Assembly (NCBI GenBank): GCA_037178975.1
Contig: JASJZH010000003.1
Span: 7,254,001 to 7,318,000, forward strand
Direction: 5' to 3'
Source of the DNA: Oscheius tipulae
Taxonomy: Eukaryota > Nematoda > Chromadorea > Rhabditida > Rhabditidae
DNA: 64,000 nt
Shown here: in pieces, positions 46,332 through 57,752 of the stretch
Layout: every line of letters begins with the position of its first letter
Numbering within the stretch: the stretch's first letter is position 1
Notes under the pieces: model-generated
Seen by the model: the letters and a program-made list of their open reading frames with translations, nothing else
Told to the model about the DNA's origin: nothing
Databases searched by the model: none
Translations under genes and position numbers: made by a program

Positions 46332-48247
46332 TCAGTAGCGGTAGGCGTGGTTGTCGTAGGGAGGCTGGGTATGGTGGGCTGGACTTCCGTAGTAGGGATC
46401 TCTGACCGGCTCCGGGTAGTATTCGGCATGACGATGGTCGGGAGCATAACCGTAGGCGGAAGAGGGAGGATAGCCTCTCTGTTGGAACTGGAAAGGAATG
46501 AGCCAGTCTGTCTCTCTATCGCTCTATCTCAAACTCACATTAGCATCCATAGGAATTCCATTTCTTCTGTTATAAATCCTCTGAAATTTGGCTATCACGA
46601 TCATGAGAAGTGATATCTGAACTCAAATAATAGAAATCCCGTTTCCATAGGACCTACATGGAAGAACTGCAGTCCCAAAAAGAAGATTCCGGTAGCAATG
46701 CGTGCAAGATTGCTCTGAAAGTTTTTGAACTCAAAAACTGCTTCTCAACTTACATAAGAGAACCAGAAGATGAAGAAGACTGATATAAAGCCTCGAATGA
46801 TGTCAATGCCCATTAGGAACATCCACGGGATCAGGAGCCACTGGTTGTAGATGGCGATTCCGATTAGCAGAGCAATTGAGGCTAGGACGATGAGGACGTA
46901 GAGGCAAATGTTGAAGACCAGAAGACTGTACCGATCTGAATTTGGGAAATAAAAATGGAACAGAGGGGCAGAGAGATAGCTTGAAAACTCACTCGGTGCC
47001 TCATATTTCAGCTCTTCAGTGTACAGGCCGAGGGAGCAGTGATAGGACGAAGAATCTTCGACGACGACAACAGTATGTCCCTGAGTGAAGGTCAGCTTGC
47101 GATTTTCTGCAAATCAGCTGATTATCGAGGGGCTGTAAGAGACCAGTTTCTGGGGGCTAATGGCTTCAGAAGAACGGAAAATGATTGAAGAATAGAGAAC
47201 ACTTTTGTTCGATTTCGTTAATCGCAGAAAGCAGACTGATTTACTCATAGTGGTCGAGAGCTAAGAAGAAAGATAGTAGTAATCATACAAACATCGTCAA
47301 GTTTGCATGTACAATACAAAAAATGGCTGTAAAGTAGCTCAATACAAAATCCAAAGCAACAGAAACTACACGCAATCTCAAATTCTTCTGGCATGTTTGG
47401 TCACATTATAAAGCTCTTGTTATGCCAAAGGTAATAGGATAATTCTTGCGCCAGAAGCTTCCTTGCATCTTAGGCTCGGGTGCGCACAACCTGGAGCTGT
47501 AGGCGCCGCGCTAAAATTCTTATCTGTTCTGGCAAGTGGCTCTGCTCTTGTAACATATGCTATCATATTTTCTATTCTTAGGTCTTTAAAATGATATCAA
47601 ACACGCCAGAAAAATTTAAGATTGCTCTGCACTCTCTGTAATTTTGCTACTTCATAGCCACGGAAGCGGTCAAACTTTAACATTTCGACTTTCAAGAACA
47701 AACGTATTGTGTAGGTCTAAGACTTTTTAAAACATTACCAAAATGAAAAATTACATCTTCAGCAAAAAAACTTTGCTTTAAGGTTTCGGATTGGGTGAGC
47801 ACCATTTGAAAATTTGCGCCAACTGGATCAAGGAAGTATAGATTAAATTCTCCAGGACCCATCGGATTTAGGCCAAAGGAAAAAGTTCTCACCTGCTGGG
47901 TGCTTTCCCTGTGCCTCGAGTTCGCAGCTACGATAATAGGACGAGTCTCCATTGGCTGCCGTGTCGCTGAGACCATATCCGGCCAGGCCGGCCAGCAGGG
48001 CGTATTGAATCTGAAACAGTCATTGTTTCCCCCCAAAATACCGACAATCATCTGTTGCGCAACAAACAATCCGCAATTTGTCTCTGTGGCCTTCAGCCAC
48101 GATCGATCTCGATCGACAAACCGGATCGTACACAACACAATAAATCCCAATGGATAGACTGACCAAAGTGTAGAGAGCAACGAGTAGAGTGGCCAGGGAA
48201 AGCCCACAACAGAAGCAGGTCCTGATTTGGACCTCGACCTTAGCCAT
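46332..48247 (-). CDS. Four-helix membrane protein, possibly LAPTM-like
   Basis: The model starts at ATG 48247, a few residues before the first helix, and ends at TGA 46332. Recognised exons (minus strand) include 48247-48070, 48009-47893, 47106-46993, about 46936-46755, and short ones to 46332. TM1 is LATLLVALYTLVSLSIGIY. After it comes a Cys-containing loop. TM2 is FNICLYVLIVLASIALLIG. TM3 is WMFLMGIDIIRGFISVFFIF. TM4 is FFLGLQFFHISLLMIVIA. The C-terminal tail is rich in Pro, Tyr and His with a PPYD motif. Four helices, a short cytosolic N-terminus and a PY-type tail fit the LAPTM4 group of lysosomal proteins that recruit Nedd4-type ligases, but helix sequences are not diagnostic. Intron 47107-47892 (786 bp) carries a TIR element. 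A 43-copy CTGTCT array lies 222 bp upstream of the ATG. Confidence 0.65.
47372..47625. mobile_element. Element with 42-bp inverted terminal repeats
   Basis: The left end (47372-47413) and the reverse complement of the right end (47584-47625) agree at 35 of 42 positions. Both start GCAATCT and contain TTCTGGC-TGTTTG followed by CATT-TAAAG. Similarity may extend outward in weaker form. The interior has TAGGCGCCGC and is non-coding. It lies in an intron of the membrane-protein gene. Related pieces occur at 17262, 21746 and 62960-63085. A clear target duplication was not found. Confidence 0.7.
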
Positions 48248-48468
48248 GGCTTGATGCCAAAGTAGGTGGTCGGAGGCAGTAGCAACCAGAGAGGGAGAGC
48301 GGTTATGGGAAGACGCCACGCCCTGTCTCTGTGTCTCTCCCCGACAGGTAGTATCTCTACCAGGGCCTTCAAGGACGGAAGTGCGGTAAACAGTAACACA
48401 TCGGGTTACGCCCAGAGACGATTCTGACTGGGTGTGGTGGGTCTGTCTCAAAAGCTGAGGTAGTTACA

Positions 48469-48724
48469 CTGTCTCTGTCTCTGTCTCTGTCTCTGTCTCT
48501 GTCTCTGTCTCTGTCTCTGTCTCTGTCTCTGTCTCTGTCTCTGTCTCTGTCTCTGTCTCTGTCTCTGTCTCTGTCTCTGTCTCTGTCTCTGTCTCTGTCT
48601 CTGTCTCTGTCTCTGTCTCTGTCTCTGTCTCTGTCTCTGTCTCTGTCTCTGTCTCTGTCTCTGTCTCTGTCTCTGTCTCTGTCTCTGTCTCTGTCTCTGT
48701 CTCTGTCTCTGTCTCTGTCTCTGT
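48469..48724. repeat. Perfect hexanucleotide array (CTGTCT)n, about 43 copies
   Basis: A 256-bp uninterrupted run of CTGTCT. All six frames are open through it. The minus strand would read Asp-Arg, Thr-Glu or Gln-Arg dipeptides. It lies between the start of the membrane-protein gene and the next gene. Because the array is perfect it is probably recent or under active slippage, and assembly length may be inexact. Confidence 0.95.
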
Positions 48725-49663
48725 GCCCATTGCATTGTACTCCGCTCCCCCACTTCAAAGTGACACCAACCCAATAAGCACCGTCTTTTTTTGCCGGGGC
48801 GACATTTCTTGCATAAGACATTAACCCGCCTGTTGTGACCTGTTTCGCGCCGTCCTCGCGATAGGTGGAAGTCGCGGAATATGAATTGTCGGATCAGACG
48901 GAAATTGTGCCGTCCTGTCTTCCCCCCACCACGCCAACAAGGGCTTAGTATCGCTGCCGACTGTGGAAATCCTGCTATGAGTCAGTGGCGCCCCTCCTTC
49001 CGAAAACGACTACTATCAAAGAGGGGAGAGGTTTGATGGGATCGGCTTCTTTTTCTGTCCGCCTGTCGGATAGTAGTCATTTCTTTCCCAAGACACTATA
49101 TGGGGGAGAAGTAGTGATCACGCCAAATTGGCAGGGTTTGGAAACCAGTTTCAAGTGGCTTGTCCTTAACACATATAAAACATAACGACAGGGAAAGGAA
49201 CAGATTCTAAGTTATTGTCCGTCACCCTCTGACCAGTTAGAAACGATAAAGGCAATTCTGTGAGAAAACGTTTCTTTAGTCATAATAAAACCACTGTGGA
49301 GGAACAGCTAGAATCGGGGTTCGATCCGAGTTCGCAGTCTCTATCTCTCTGTCACTTTGTATCTCAGAGCAAATTACAATTTTTGCCCGAACATTCATTC
49401 AGACTTTTACACGTATATTCAACCGTTTGTTCTTGGAGCTGTGCGGGGCAATTTGAGAAGATCAGGAGCTTGAAGTCAAGTGCTTCGAATTGTGAGAGAC
49501 GAGCTTGAAAATATCTTGTTTTCTAGATTTTTAGAATGGATCTACCTCGAAGACATTGGAAGAGATGTATCCCTGATTTTTTGACGGAGACGAGGATGTA
49601 TAGGTGAGAGAAAGGGGGAAAAGAAAAATGAGATCAGTAAGCCATAAAACCGAAGACAATAAA
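48725..49663. other. Intergenic region
   Basis: No supported gene. Open frames at 48985-49185 and 49260-49508 have no domain or splice context. Confidence 0.4.
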
Positions 49664-52600
49664 TTAATTTTGGGTTGGGGGAGAGTTGACAGGCTGGGGG
49701 ACAGGAGGAGGCGGTGGAGCTGACGTATTGGTGGGATGAGAGGGCAATGGAGGGGCCGCACCTGAAATTTGATACTGTAACAGTCCCCGTCCCTCACTCT
49801 TACCCTGATTCGTCTGTCCATTATTGAAGTTCTGTGGAACAGAATTCTGTCTGCTCATCGGCTGCTGTTGCTGCTGCTGTTGGTAGTATTGGGGTCCTGT
49901 ACCGTGTGTCAATTCTTCGGTCCTCTCACCTGGTACAAACTGTCCGCCATACTGTTGGTTCGGATCCACGAACTGTGGTTGCTGTTGTTGACCCTCCATG
50001 TGGGGTTGAGGCTGTCCATCCTGTCCCATCGGCATCTGACCCATTGGGACTTGGCCGGGGTATACTACCATCTGGTTCGGATTGTACATGTACATGCTCT
50101 GGAAGAGGGTCAGGTTACGGTAGTGTACTTATTGTGGACTCGAACTATCTCCCTATCTCTATGTCACTCTGTCTGCTGTCTGCTCTATGTCTCACTGTCT
50201 CTCTGTCTTTGTATCCATATTCTCATTTTGCCTTGTCTGTCCGTCTAGTTGTCACTCTATCTGTACTCTCGTCTCTCTTATTTCTTCCAATAGACCAATC
50301 AGAACGAAAGAGACACAACCAAAGCACTACACCGATCAGTCAGACACACAAGACGTACCGTCTGCGGCGGCTGGAAGTACTGCTGTGCGTGTGGAGGACC
50401 GACGTTGATGTGGGACGCTTGTGTGACAAACTGCTGTGCCGGAGGTGGAGCTGGACTGCCACGACCACCAGACGGATGTTGCTTAGACAACAGAATACTA
50501 ATACGAAATGACATGCCCATGCTGACCCCCGAGGTGACAATATAGAACACTCTTACCTGTCCAGGACTGGCTACTGGAGGAGGTTGGGGTCCGGGAGTCG
50601 GGGGTTGACTACTGGCCCCGGTAGTAGAGGCGGCAGAGCTTTGAGGCTGGAATTGTCCTTCAGGAGGCTGTTGACCGGAAGGGTAGCGAGGAGGTTGGGC
50701 TGCTTGGGGAACCATGTAGCCCTGAAAAGATAAGAGTTGAACGATGGGGTAGAAAGACAGAGACAGAGAGAGAGAAACATAGCGACAGTAGCCTGACTTG
50801 AAAACTGTTTACCAAAGACAGTTCACACTTGCGCGACTACCAGAAGGTCCTCATGGCTACCGAGGTCACCTGCAGCAACTTCTACCAGTAGGTATACTTT
50901 TCTTTTGGACAGAGATACGGTGATATAAGGAAACAGAAAGGCGGAGAAACAGGCGTACCATTGGGTATCTTTGCTGATGGAACATCTGGTTCGGGACTCC
51001 TTGCTGACTCTGTTGGACCATCGGGTTGTTAGGGAACTGTTGTCCGGGCTGACCACCCGCCGTCGGGTACTGATAGTATCCCATCTGAACATTGTTTCAA
51101 TGAACCATAATATAGAAAACTCACAGGAGGATTCATAACAACAGCCCCAGGAGTCCACTGGCCATTGGGAACCATCATTGGCTGCTGACCTGGACCGTTC
51201 CTTCTCTGTTGGTTGGCGAAATTTCCGATTTGCGGAGCTCCACCATTGCCTCTCTGTCCTTGGATCTGTGCTTGGCTGACCATTGGTTGTGTGGGAAGAT
51301 AGGCGACTTGATAGGGAGCTGGTTGCATCTGGAAACAGTCGGTGACTCTCTGTCTCAATGTGATTCTGTTTCTTTGCCTATATCACTCTGCCTCTCCTTA
51401 CCTGAACATAGCTCGGCTGCCAGTGTCCAATAATCGGTTGACCAGTCTGCACAATCATTCCCGGTGGGAGCGCTCCAGGCTGCATGGGAACTATTCCCAT
51501 CGGAATCTGTTGCATTGGCCCGGTTTGAGTAGGAGTGGTCGGTGGCGGTTGTCTGGGAGTGAAGGCAGGAGCATCCGGATTGAAGGTGAACTTCTTGCCA
51601 GAATCCGTCTTCTCACTGTCTGCCTTCTCGCTCGCCTTATCGTCGGACAGATTCAGTTGGCTGATCTGTTCCGGGGTTTCCTTCGCTTCAGCGTCAGGAC
51701 GGTCCTGGGGAGGAGAGGCAGACGTTGTCTGCTGTTGGGAACTAAGAAGAGAGCTGGGAGGGCCATTGTTCCAGGCATTTCCAGAGGTAGCCTGTTGAGG
51801 AGGGCGACTGGACGAGTCAGCAGGGCTCTGCTCCTGAAAGCAAACTGTTAGTAAGTTCCATTACAAGATGATACTGTATACATATTGACTAGTCTCGAAG
51901 CCACATCTAGTTCAAAATGCCCAAAAGTCTCTGTGTCTGTCTATCTGTCTGTAAGTCTGAAACTCTAATTGGCAATTTGTCACACATACTTTGTGACAGT
52001 GATTGCTGTTTGCAAGCCAAGACAGTTTGGAAGAAGTGTCTCTGAGAACGTTGCTCCTGTCAGGGTAGCTCGACACGGAACAACGTCTACCTGTCACGAG
52101 GCCCAACGGGGCATCAGATAAACTTGTACTATTAAAGATTTTTGTCAGAGGAGAAGACAGTCGGAGACAGTCCGATCAAAGGTGTAGATAGTACGAGTCA
52201 CGCATTCAAGCAAATCCTACAGCGCACGGTCCAGTGAATGGAGACAGGCTGAATTATTTTCCGGGTTGTCAAGATATTCTGACTCAGGAGTGTGGTCCGG
52301 ATTGTCGGTCTTTTGTCAGACAGAAGCCAAAAGGGTCAAGGACCAAGTTGTCATTAGTTGTACTAACAGGAAGTCTGATCTCTTTCGGACAAGAGATCTT
52401 CAAAAGTTTAGACAGTACCAGCTAAGAAAAAGACCGAAACCTCATGACTTTTCTTCTCCCCCAGAAACTAAAATCTGTGCACAGGAACTCACCCTCCCAT
52501 CTTTGTTCTGCTTATAAGCACTGTTGAATTCGGTGTTCCACTGTCTCAGCTCCTCCACTCTGCCTGTAGGTCCAGCTTTTCCAGCGCGACTTTTGAATGC

Positions 52601-54625
52601 AGAGTTCTCGAAAACCTTGACGTCTTTGCCTCTTGGGGCATCCTTCGGCGGATTTTGCCACTCTGTAAAGGAGAGTGAATAAGAAGGGAGACCGTGTGTG
52701 CTTACCTCCTCCAAACTGATCGTCTCCTCCTGTACTGTTCCTTTTTCCGGCCACGTATGGAGGTCCTCGGGTACTGTACTGTCCTTGGGAATATCTCTGG
52801 GACTGCTGCTGTGGTGGTTGCTGCTGGCCACTGCCTCTTCTGTCGTTTCGGAGAAACTCGGCTCGCTTGTTACCTTGTCCTCCCATTTTGTCGCCACGGC
52901 GGCCAGTGTTTGCGTTGTTGTTCATGCCGAAACTGTTTCTGGAATAGACAGATAGTGAAGGCGAACAACGAGAGGGACAGGGACAGTGATACTCACCTGT
53001 TCCCCTTCTTTCTATTTCCAGAATCTAGATCATCCTCAGTGGTCTGCTTGTCCAGATCCCTTTCGTCATCATCGTTCTCCAGACGAGAATAGAACTTGCT
53101 TCTTGTGCTCTGTTCAATCTCTCTGGCAATCTGTTCAGCTTTCGCACGCTCTTCTTCTGTTCCTTCGAAGCCGACTCTGGAAAAATTGCTTCACAAAGAG
53201 TAATCGACTGTACTCACGTAGTATACTGACTCATGTTTTCCACAAATGTGGACTCTACCCCGTGGACACTCGAGTTGACTTTGAACATCTCGTCCACACT
53301 CCAGCCATTGCCTTTCTGGTAGCTCTGACGGACATCGGGCATGTAGTTCTCGATTTCTTCGCCCTCGTCCTCTTCACAGTTCCACGCTTCTAGATCCTCG
53401 TCGACTCCATTGGCAGCCTTGGAATGGTAATCACGGTCGGTGGCAAAGCCTAGAAGAAGGGAGATGCTATGCCACTGTCTCCCTGTCAAACGAACCTGTG
53501 ATAGTCTTCTCTTCATTCCAGACCACGGAAATGCAGACACAGTCCGCAAATTTGAAGACCATCTTATCCATGATTTCGTCCTTCTTGGCTAGGATGTTCT
53601 TCTGATTCTCTGGCGTCTTCATATAGGCGTAGGAGAGGCCAATCTCCATCTCTGGGGAGCTGGCCGTGAAAATACCGACATACTGCTGGCCGGACTTTGT
53701 CTCCACGAGGACCGTCTTGCCCTGAAAAGCCTTTCAGATTGTTCCGATCTAAGGTTGAACACGATTCGTAACAAGCAATGCTTTTGAGCACTAAACGACT
53801 CGCAGCTTCTACGAAAAGTGAAGAGACTAAAAGTGTACTTGTCAAAAAAGTGTTGTACCGATTAAAAATCTATTTTTTTTTACTGTAGAGCATTTTCAGC
53901 TGCCCACGGTCAAGAATCTGCTGTTTTCTCATCGAAAAGTAGAAAACCACCTTTGTATTGGCGGCAGAAATTAAGCGACAATTTTGAATCACCGAAGACA
54001 AAAAGTGCGGGAAAATTGAAAATCGTTGACTCCTTGGAATTTTCGGTAGCGGTAAAGGAGTTGCCACAATTCGACTTGACGCACGCAAGAAAAATTGAAA
54101 TCATTGGGCAGAAAACTTCTCTCGTTGTTCTCATCTTTCTTGATGTTCAAGTGCAAATTACTAGTGTAAAATTTCATGCTGATTCGATTAACAACACTTC
54201 AAGCCGAAAAAATGAGACATCGGAAAACGTGGTGCCTCCTTTACTACTACCAAATGTTCTCCCATTTCGCGAAAAAGGTTATTTTTGTCGTCCTCAAAAT
54301 GGTGAAGAGCAGCTAAACACTTTCCGAAACACGTAGCAACCTTCCAGAATATTCATAGAAATTGGCCTCTTAAACGTAAAACAATTTCCAAAGATTTCTC
54401 CCTATTTCTTCATTTTTGAATTTCTCACTTTTATCTCGTCAATAAGATGACAAACTACTGGAAAAACCCAAAAGTATGTCTGTTCCCAAGAAAAACACCG
54501 ATTTCCACCTCTTCTCAACTTACATGCAGTGTGTTCAGGTAGGAAAGAAGGCTCGGATTAGCTAGAACGCCGTCAAGACTCTAAATATCTTTTTTTTAAC
54601 ATCTCTTTCCTCTATAACTTACCAT
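49664..54625 (-). CDS. atx-2: Ataxin-2 homolog, paralog A
   Basis: The start codon ATG (54625-54623) is the last codon of a tiny first coding exon. Exon 2 is about 54593-54537 (SLDGVLANPSLLSYLNTLH). The LSm domain continues from about 53721 (VLVETKSGQQYVGIFTASSP). The LsmAD region follows (about 53450-53060: GFATDRDYHSK, GWSVDEMFKVNSSVHGVEST, EERAKAEQIAREIEQSTRSK, LENDDDERDLDKQ). Next are Gly/Gln-rich linkers, WNTEFNSAYK at 52550-52500, and a PAM2 motif for binding poly(A)-binding protein at about 51565-51600 (KFTFNPDAPAFTPR). A long Pro/Gln/Met-rich tail with a polyQ run (about 49862-49885) runs to the stop at 49664. Ataxin-2 acts in mRNA translation control, stress granules and circadian or body-size control. 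The last intron is 42 bp. Intron 50723-50960 contains copy 2 of a dispersed repeat. Exons in the tail were placed by frame; the total length was not fixed. Confidence 0.9.
50785..50930. repeat. Dispersed repeat, copy 2
   Basis: Partner of 40794-40925, in an intron of ataxin-2 paralog A. It begins with the shared AAAACTGTTTACCAAAGACA and ends near TTTTGGACAGAGATACGGTG. Upstream, both copies carry the word GACAGTAGCCT, but copy 1 has about 90 extra bp after it. Confidence 0.7.
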
Positions 54626-55337
54626 TTTGTCCTGATTCGACGGAAAAATAAGAATAAATAGAGAGGAAAACGAGTTCCGCCGAGGCTGAGTTAAAGCAGA
54701 AATTCCTTAGTAGAAATTTCCGCCGGCCTGCAAGGAAGATATTGTACAAGATTCGATGAGTCAAGCGTCTAGACGAGATTCGAAACTATCGATTTCCGGT
54801 GAGAAGGTCAAAAAGTAGGTCGCTTTCAAGGGCTAATCCACTAACAAATGCTAATTCGCGATTCAAAATCGAAAGGAGCTGGATTTGACGAATGCCAGGC
54901 AGTGCCGGCCATATATTGGCGGAGGTCGCGCTTACTACGGTAATTCGACCACCCCATCGATTTGTACGGGTTCTCGATCATTTTTCTAGCCAAAAAAAGT
55001 GGGATAATTAAGAAAAAGATCCTTCAAGTTCCCTGAAAAGAGAAAAAGTGGGCAGCTTGCATCAATATCGAGGAATTCCCCGTATGAGCTGATAACTGCG
55101 GCGTGTTTTGGCCAGTCCTCCGTCATCTCGTCACGCCCAGAAAACTGCGCATCGAATAGTGCCTTCTCGCGCCAAATCTCATGATCTAAACACACGGAAA
55201 AGCTCAGCAAACCACTCGAAATTTATTGAAACACGTGCAAACTGGTGTGTACAGCAAAAGTGAAGGATTTACACCTGCATCATTTGATTAAACAATATCT
55301 TCTATATACGTCTACTTATTAGCCCCGCTGAGGGGAT
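54626..55337. other. Spacer between the two ataxin-2 paralogs
   Basis: This 712-bp stretch holds the 3' flank of paralog B and the promoter or leader of paralog A. No coding exon is seen; the 74-residue frame at 54986-55210 has no domain. Confidence 0.4.
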
Positions 55338-57398
55338 TTAGGGGCAGAATTCCTGCTGAGGATATGGCTGGTAACCCGGCTGCTGCTGGTGACGGGGAAA
55401 GTGACCGGGCGGCGGAGCGACGTGGTGCTGCATGTGAACAGGAGCCTGTGTATGGTATCCGTAGTTAGCATAGTATGCCTAAATTTATGATCCATGCTCA
55501 AAAAGGGAAATAACTACCTGAGGACAGTACGGAACTTGAGCAGCTGCCTGTGGCCATTGTTGTCCAGGATGCGGCATCATCATCTGTGGGACTTGGCCCG
55601 GAGGAGGACCACTTCGCCGCGGAATAAAGTTCCCGGGCGGAGGACCCATGGGCGGTCTGGCTCCACGTCCCATCGGCTGCACACCGGCCATCATCTGCGC
55701 TTGTGGGTGGTAGTACATGTAGGGTGCAGGCATCTGAACATGGAGGAGAATGAAGCAGGCAAAGTAAAGTAGTACCTGCATGTATCCTGGCATGAAAGGA
55801 GCCGCCATTATCGGCGGGCCCTGATGTTGAGGGGTCATTCCGGGTGGGATGGAAGGAACTGGAGACATCATGGGAGTGTGTGACTGCTGTTGGTGCTGTT
55901 GAGGCGGCATGTGCTGCTGTGGCTGTTGCTGAAAATGGGCATGAAAAAGACAGCTGGAAAATTATTGTCAGATTTAGTCTGACCTCGCAGCTCAAAAATC
56001 CGGCTCGGACCATCTCTACGTTCAAGCAATTCAAAAGGCCTACCTGAGCAGGATTTGGCTGGCCACCTGGCTGGAAGACGGAAGCATTCGGATTGAATGT
56101 GAATTTTTTGCTCTCAACCGAAGAGGCGACCGTGTGTCCTTCAACGGGCGGAGCAGTAAACACGGGGCTATCATCACAGTCCAGCGGATCTTGGACGATC
56201 GTCAGCTCCAGCTGCTCCTCTTCGAAAACCTCAACGACGAGGCTTTCTTCATCATGATCCGAGGCGGCCAAAATGTTCTCGTCCTGTTCAACGAGGCCAG
56301 GAACGACGTGCTCGATGTCCATCGGTTCGGGTGAGGGATCTTCGGGGACAAGGGCATCCATCGACTTGTCCAGATCACGCTCATAGTCGTCGTTTTCCAG
56401 GCGCGCATAGAAGTGACTCTTCGTGCTGCCCTCGATCTGACGGGCTATGGCGTCAGCCTTCGCCCTCTGCTCGGCGGTGGCCTTGAAATCGACGCTAAAA
56501 CTAGGATTGCAGGGCGGAGAAGAGTTAAAACGTACGTCGTGTACTGACTCATATCCTCGACGAAAGTCGATTTGACTCCGTGAAGACTGGCGTTGGCCTT
56601 GAACATCTCGTCGACATTCCAGCCGCGTTTGCTGTTGTTGCGCTTGTCGTTCTGAAAGATTTGGCTTAGGGAGTTGTGAAAAATTAGCTGAGCTGCAGTT
56701 TACAGCAAAATAACGCAACCAGTTAGCGGCAAAGCTTTCGGGTAAAACGGGTAGAGGATCGGTACTAGACCTTTTAAAATAATAAACAGCGCTGGAAGCA
56801 GTCAGCGTAAGCTGTAGACTATCCCCAATGTTCAACAAATTCAGGATTGGATCCTCACGAGCAGTGACATGAGCTCATGGGCAAAAACCATACCAAATCG
56901 GTGCCGATCTCGAATTCCAGCTCCTCGTCACATTCCCAAGCCTCGAGTTCCTGCTCAGCATCGCACAGCCTGATCTTGTTGGCATGATATTCGCGATCGG
57001 TGGCAAATCCTGTGGCGGGCTTCCCGTCGGCCATGAGCGATGAGATGACCATGATGTCATCGAGACGAATCATCAACTTCTCTTGGGCCTCCTTCTTCAG
57101 TGGCAGAATGTTGCCCTTGTTCTTCTCGGTCTTCTGCCAGGCGTAGCGCAGCCCGATTTCGTTGCCCGGAGAAATGGCGGACATGACGCCTATGTACTGT
57201 TCTCCTTTCCTCGTCTCAATCAGAACCTGCTGGTCCTAAAATTTGAGAATGAGCGAGAAAAGACTGGCGGGAACTTACACAGATCTGATGGAAGAGTGCG
57301 AGAAGACGAGGATTCGCGAAAGCTCCCGTGGAAGTCTGTAAAATCGAGTTGAACAAGGGAAAAGGCCCAAAATTTACCAGGCCTTCTTTACAATCCAT
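55338..57398 (-). CDS. Ataxin-2 homolog, paralog B (shorter)
   Basis: Start ATG 57398. Exon 1 (57398-57378) encodes MDCKEGL. Exon 2 (57336-57280) encodes TSTGAFANPRLLALFHQIC, in the same place and of the same length as exon 2 of paralog A. Exon 3 (from 57237) opens the LSm core, VLIETRKGEQYIGVMSAISP. LsmAD follows (GFATDREYHANK, GWNVDEMFKANASLHGVKST, AEQRAKADAIARQIEGSTKS, LENDDYERDLDKS). An acidic segment, EVFEEEQLELT, comes next. The PAM2 motif KFTFNPNASVFQPG lies near 56070-56110. The Gln/Met/Pro-rich tail (HMPPQQHQQQ, APYMYYHPQAQMM) ends QQEFCP at 55338. Compared with paralog A the low-complexity linker between LsmAD and PAM2 and the tail are much shorter. Both copies keep the LSm, LsmAD and PAM2 parts, so both may bind RNA-decay factors and poly(A)-binding protein. 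Confidence 0.9.
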
Positions 57399-57752
57399 TC
57401 GCTCCTAAGTGAAACGTTTGGGACCTGGAATATAAGCTTTTTTCAAGGAACGAGAGGGAAAGAGGAGAGGGATAATCACTCTCTTCGAGAATTACACGTT
57501 GTTTCGGTCAGTATTTTTTCTAACATGCTATAGATTTGCTGCGCTAGCTTTTGTAGTCATTTTCAGTCAACAAAATGACGAGAGAAAAAAAACAACATGC
57601 AGAGGAAACGGAGGAAAAATGCTGAAAGTTATGCGACTTCGAAACTGTTTACAGTAACCTTTCTGCACATGTTGCTTACATCGGCGGGAATTCAAACTTT
57701 TCAATTCGGGTTCTCCGGGAACGCCAAGTTTTTCTCAACAAAATATCCAACC
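57399..57752. other. Intergenic region
   Basis: Upstream flank of ataxin-2 paralog B. No coding exon is seen. Confidence 0.4.

Noticed and set aside
48469-48724. Possible CRISPR array
   Set aside because: The repeat has no spacers and a 6-bp period; it is a microsatellite in a eukaryotic genome.
48369-48821. Long minus-strand open frames encoding Asp-Arg, Gln-Arg or Thr-Glu repeats
   Set aside because: They exist only because the CTGTCT hexamer lacks stop codons in every frame; no gene evidence surrounds them.
55498-56838. 446-residue open frame on the minus strand
   Set aside because: It reads through introns and changes out of the ataxin-2 frame; only the LsmAD-to-PAM2 part is real coding sequence.
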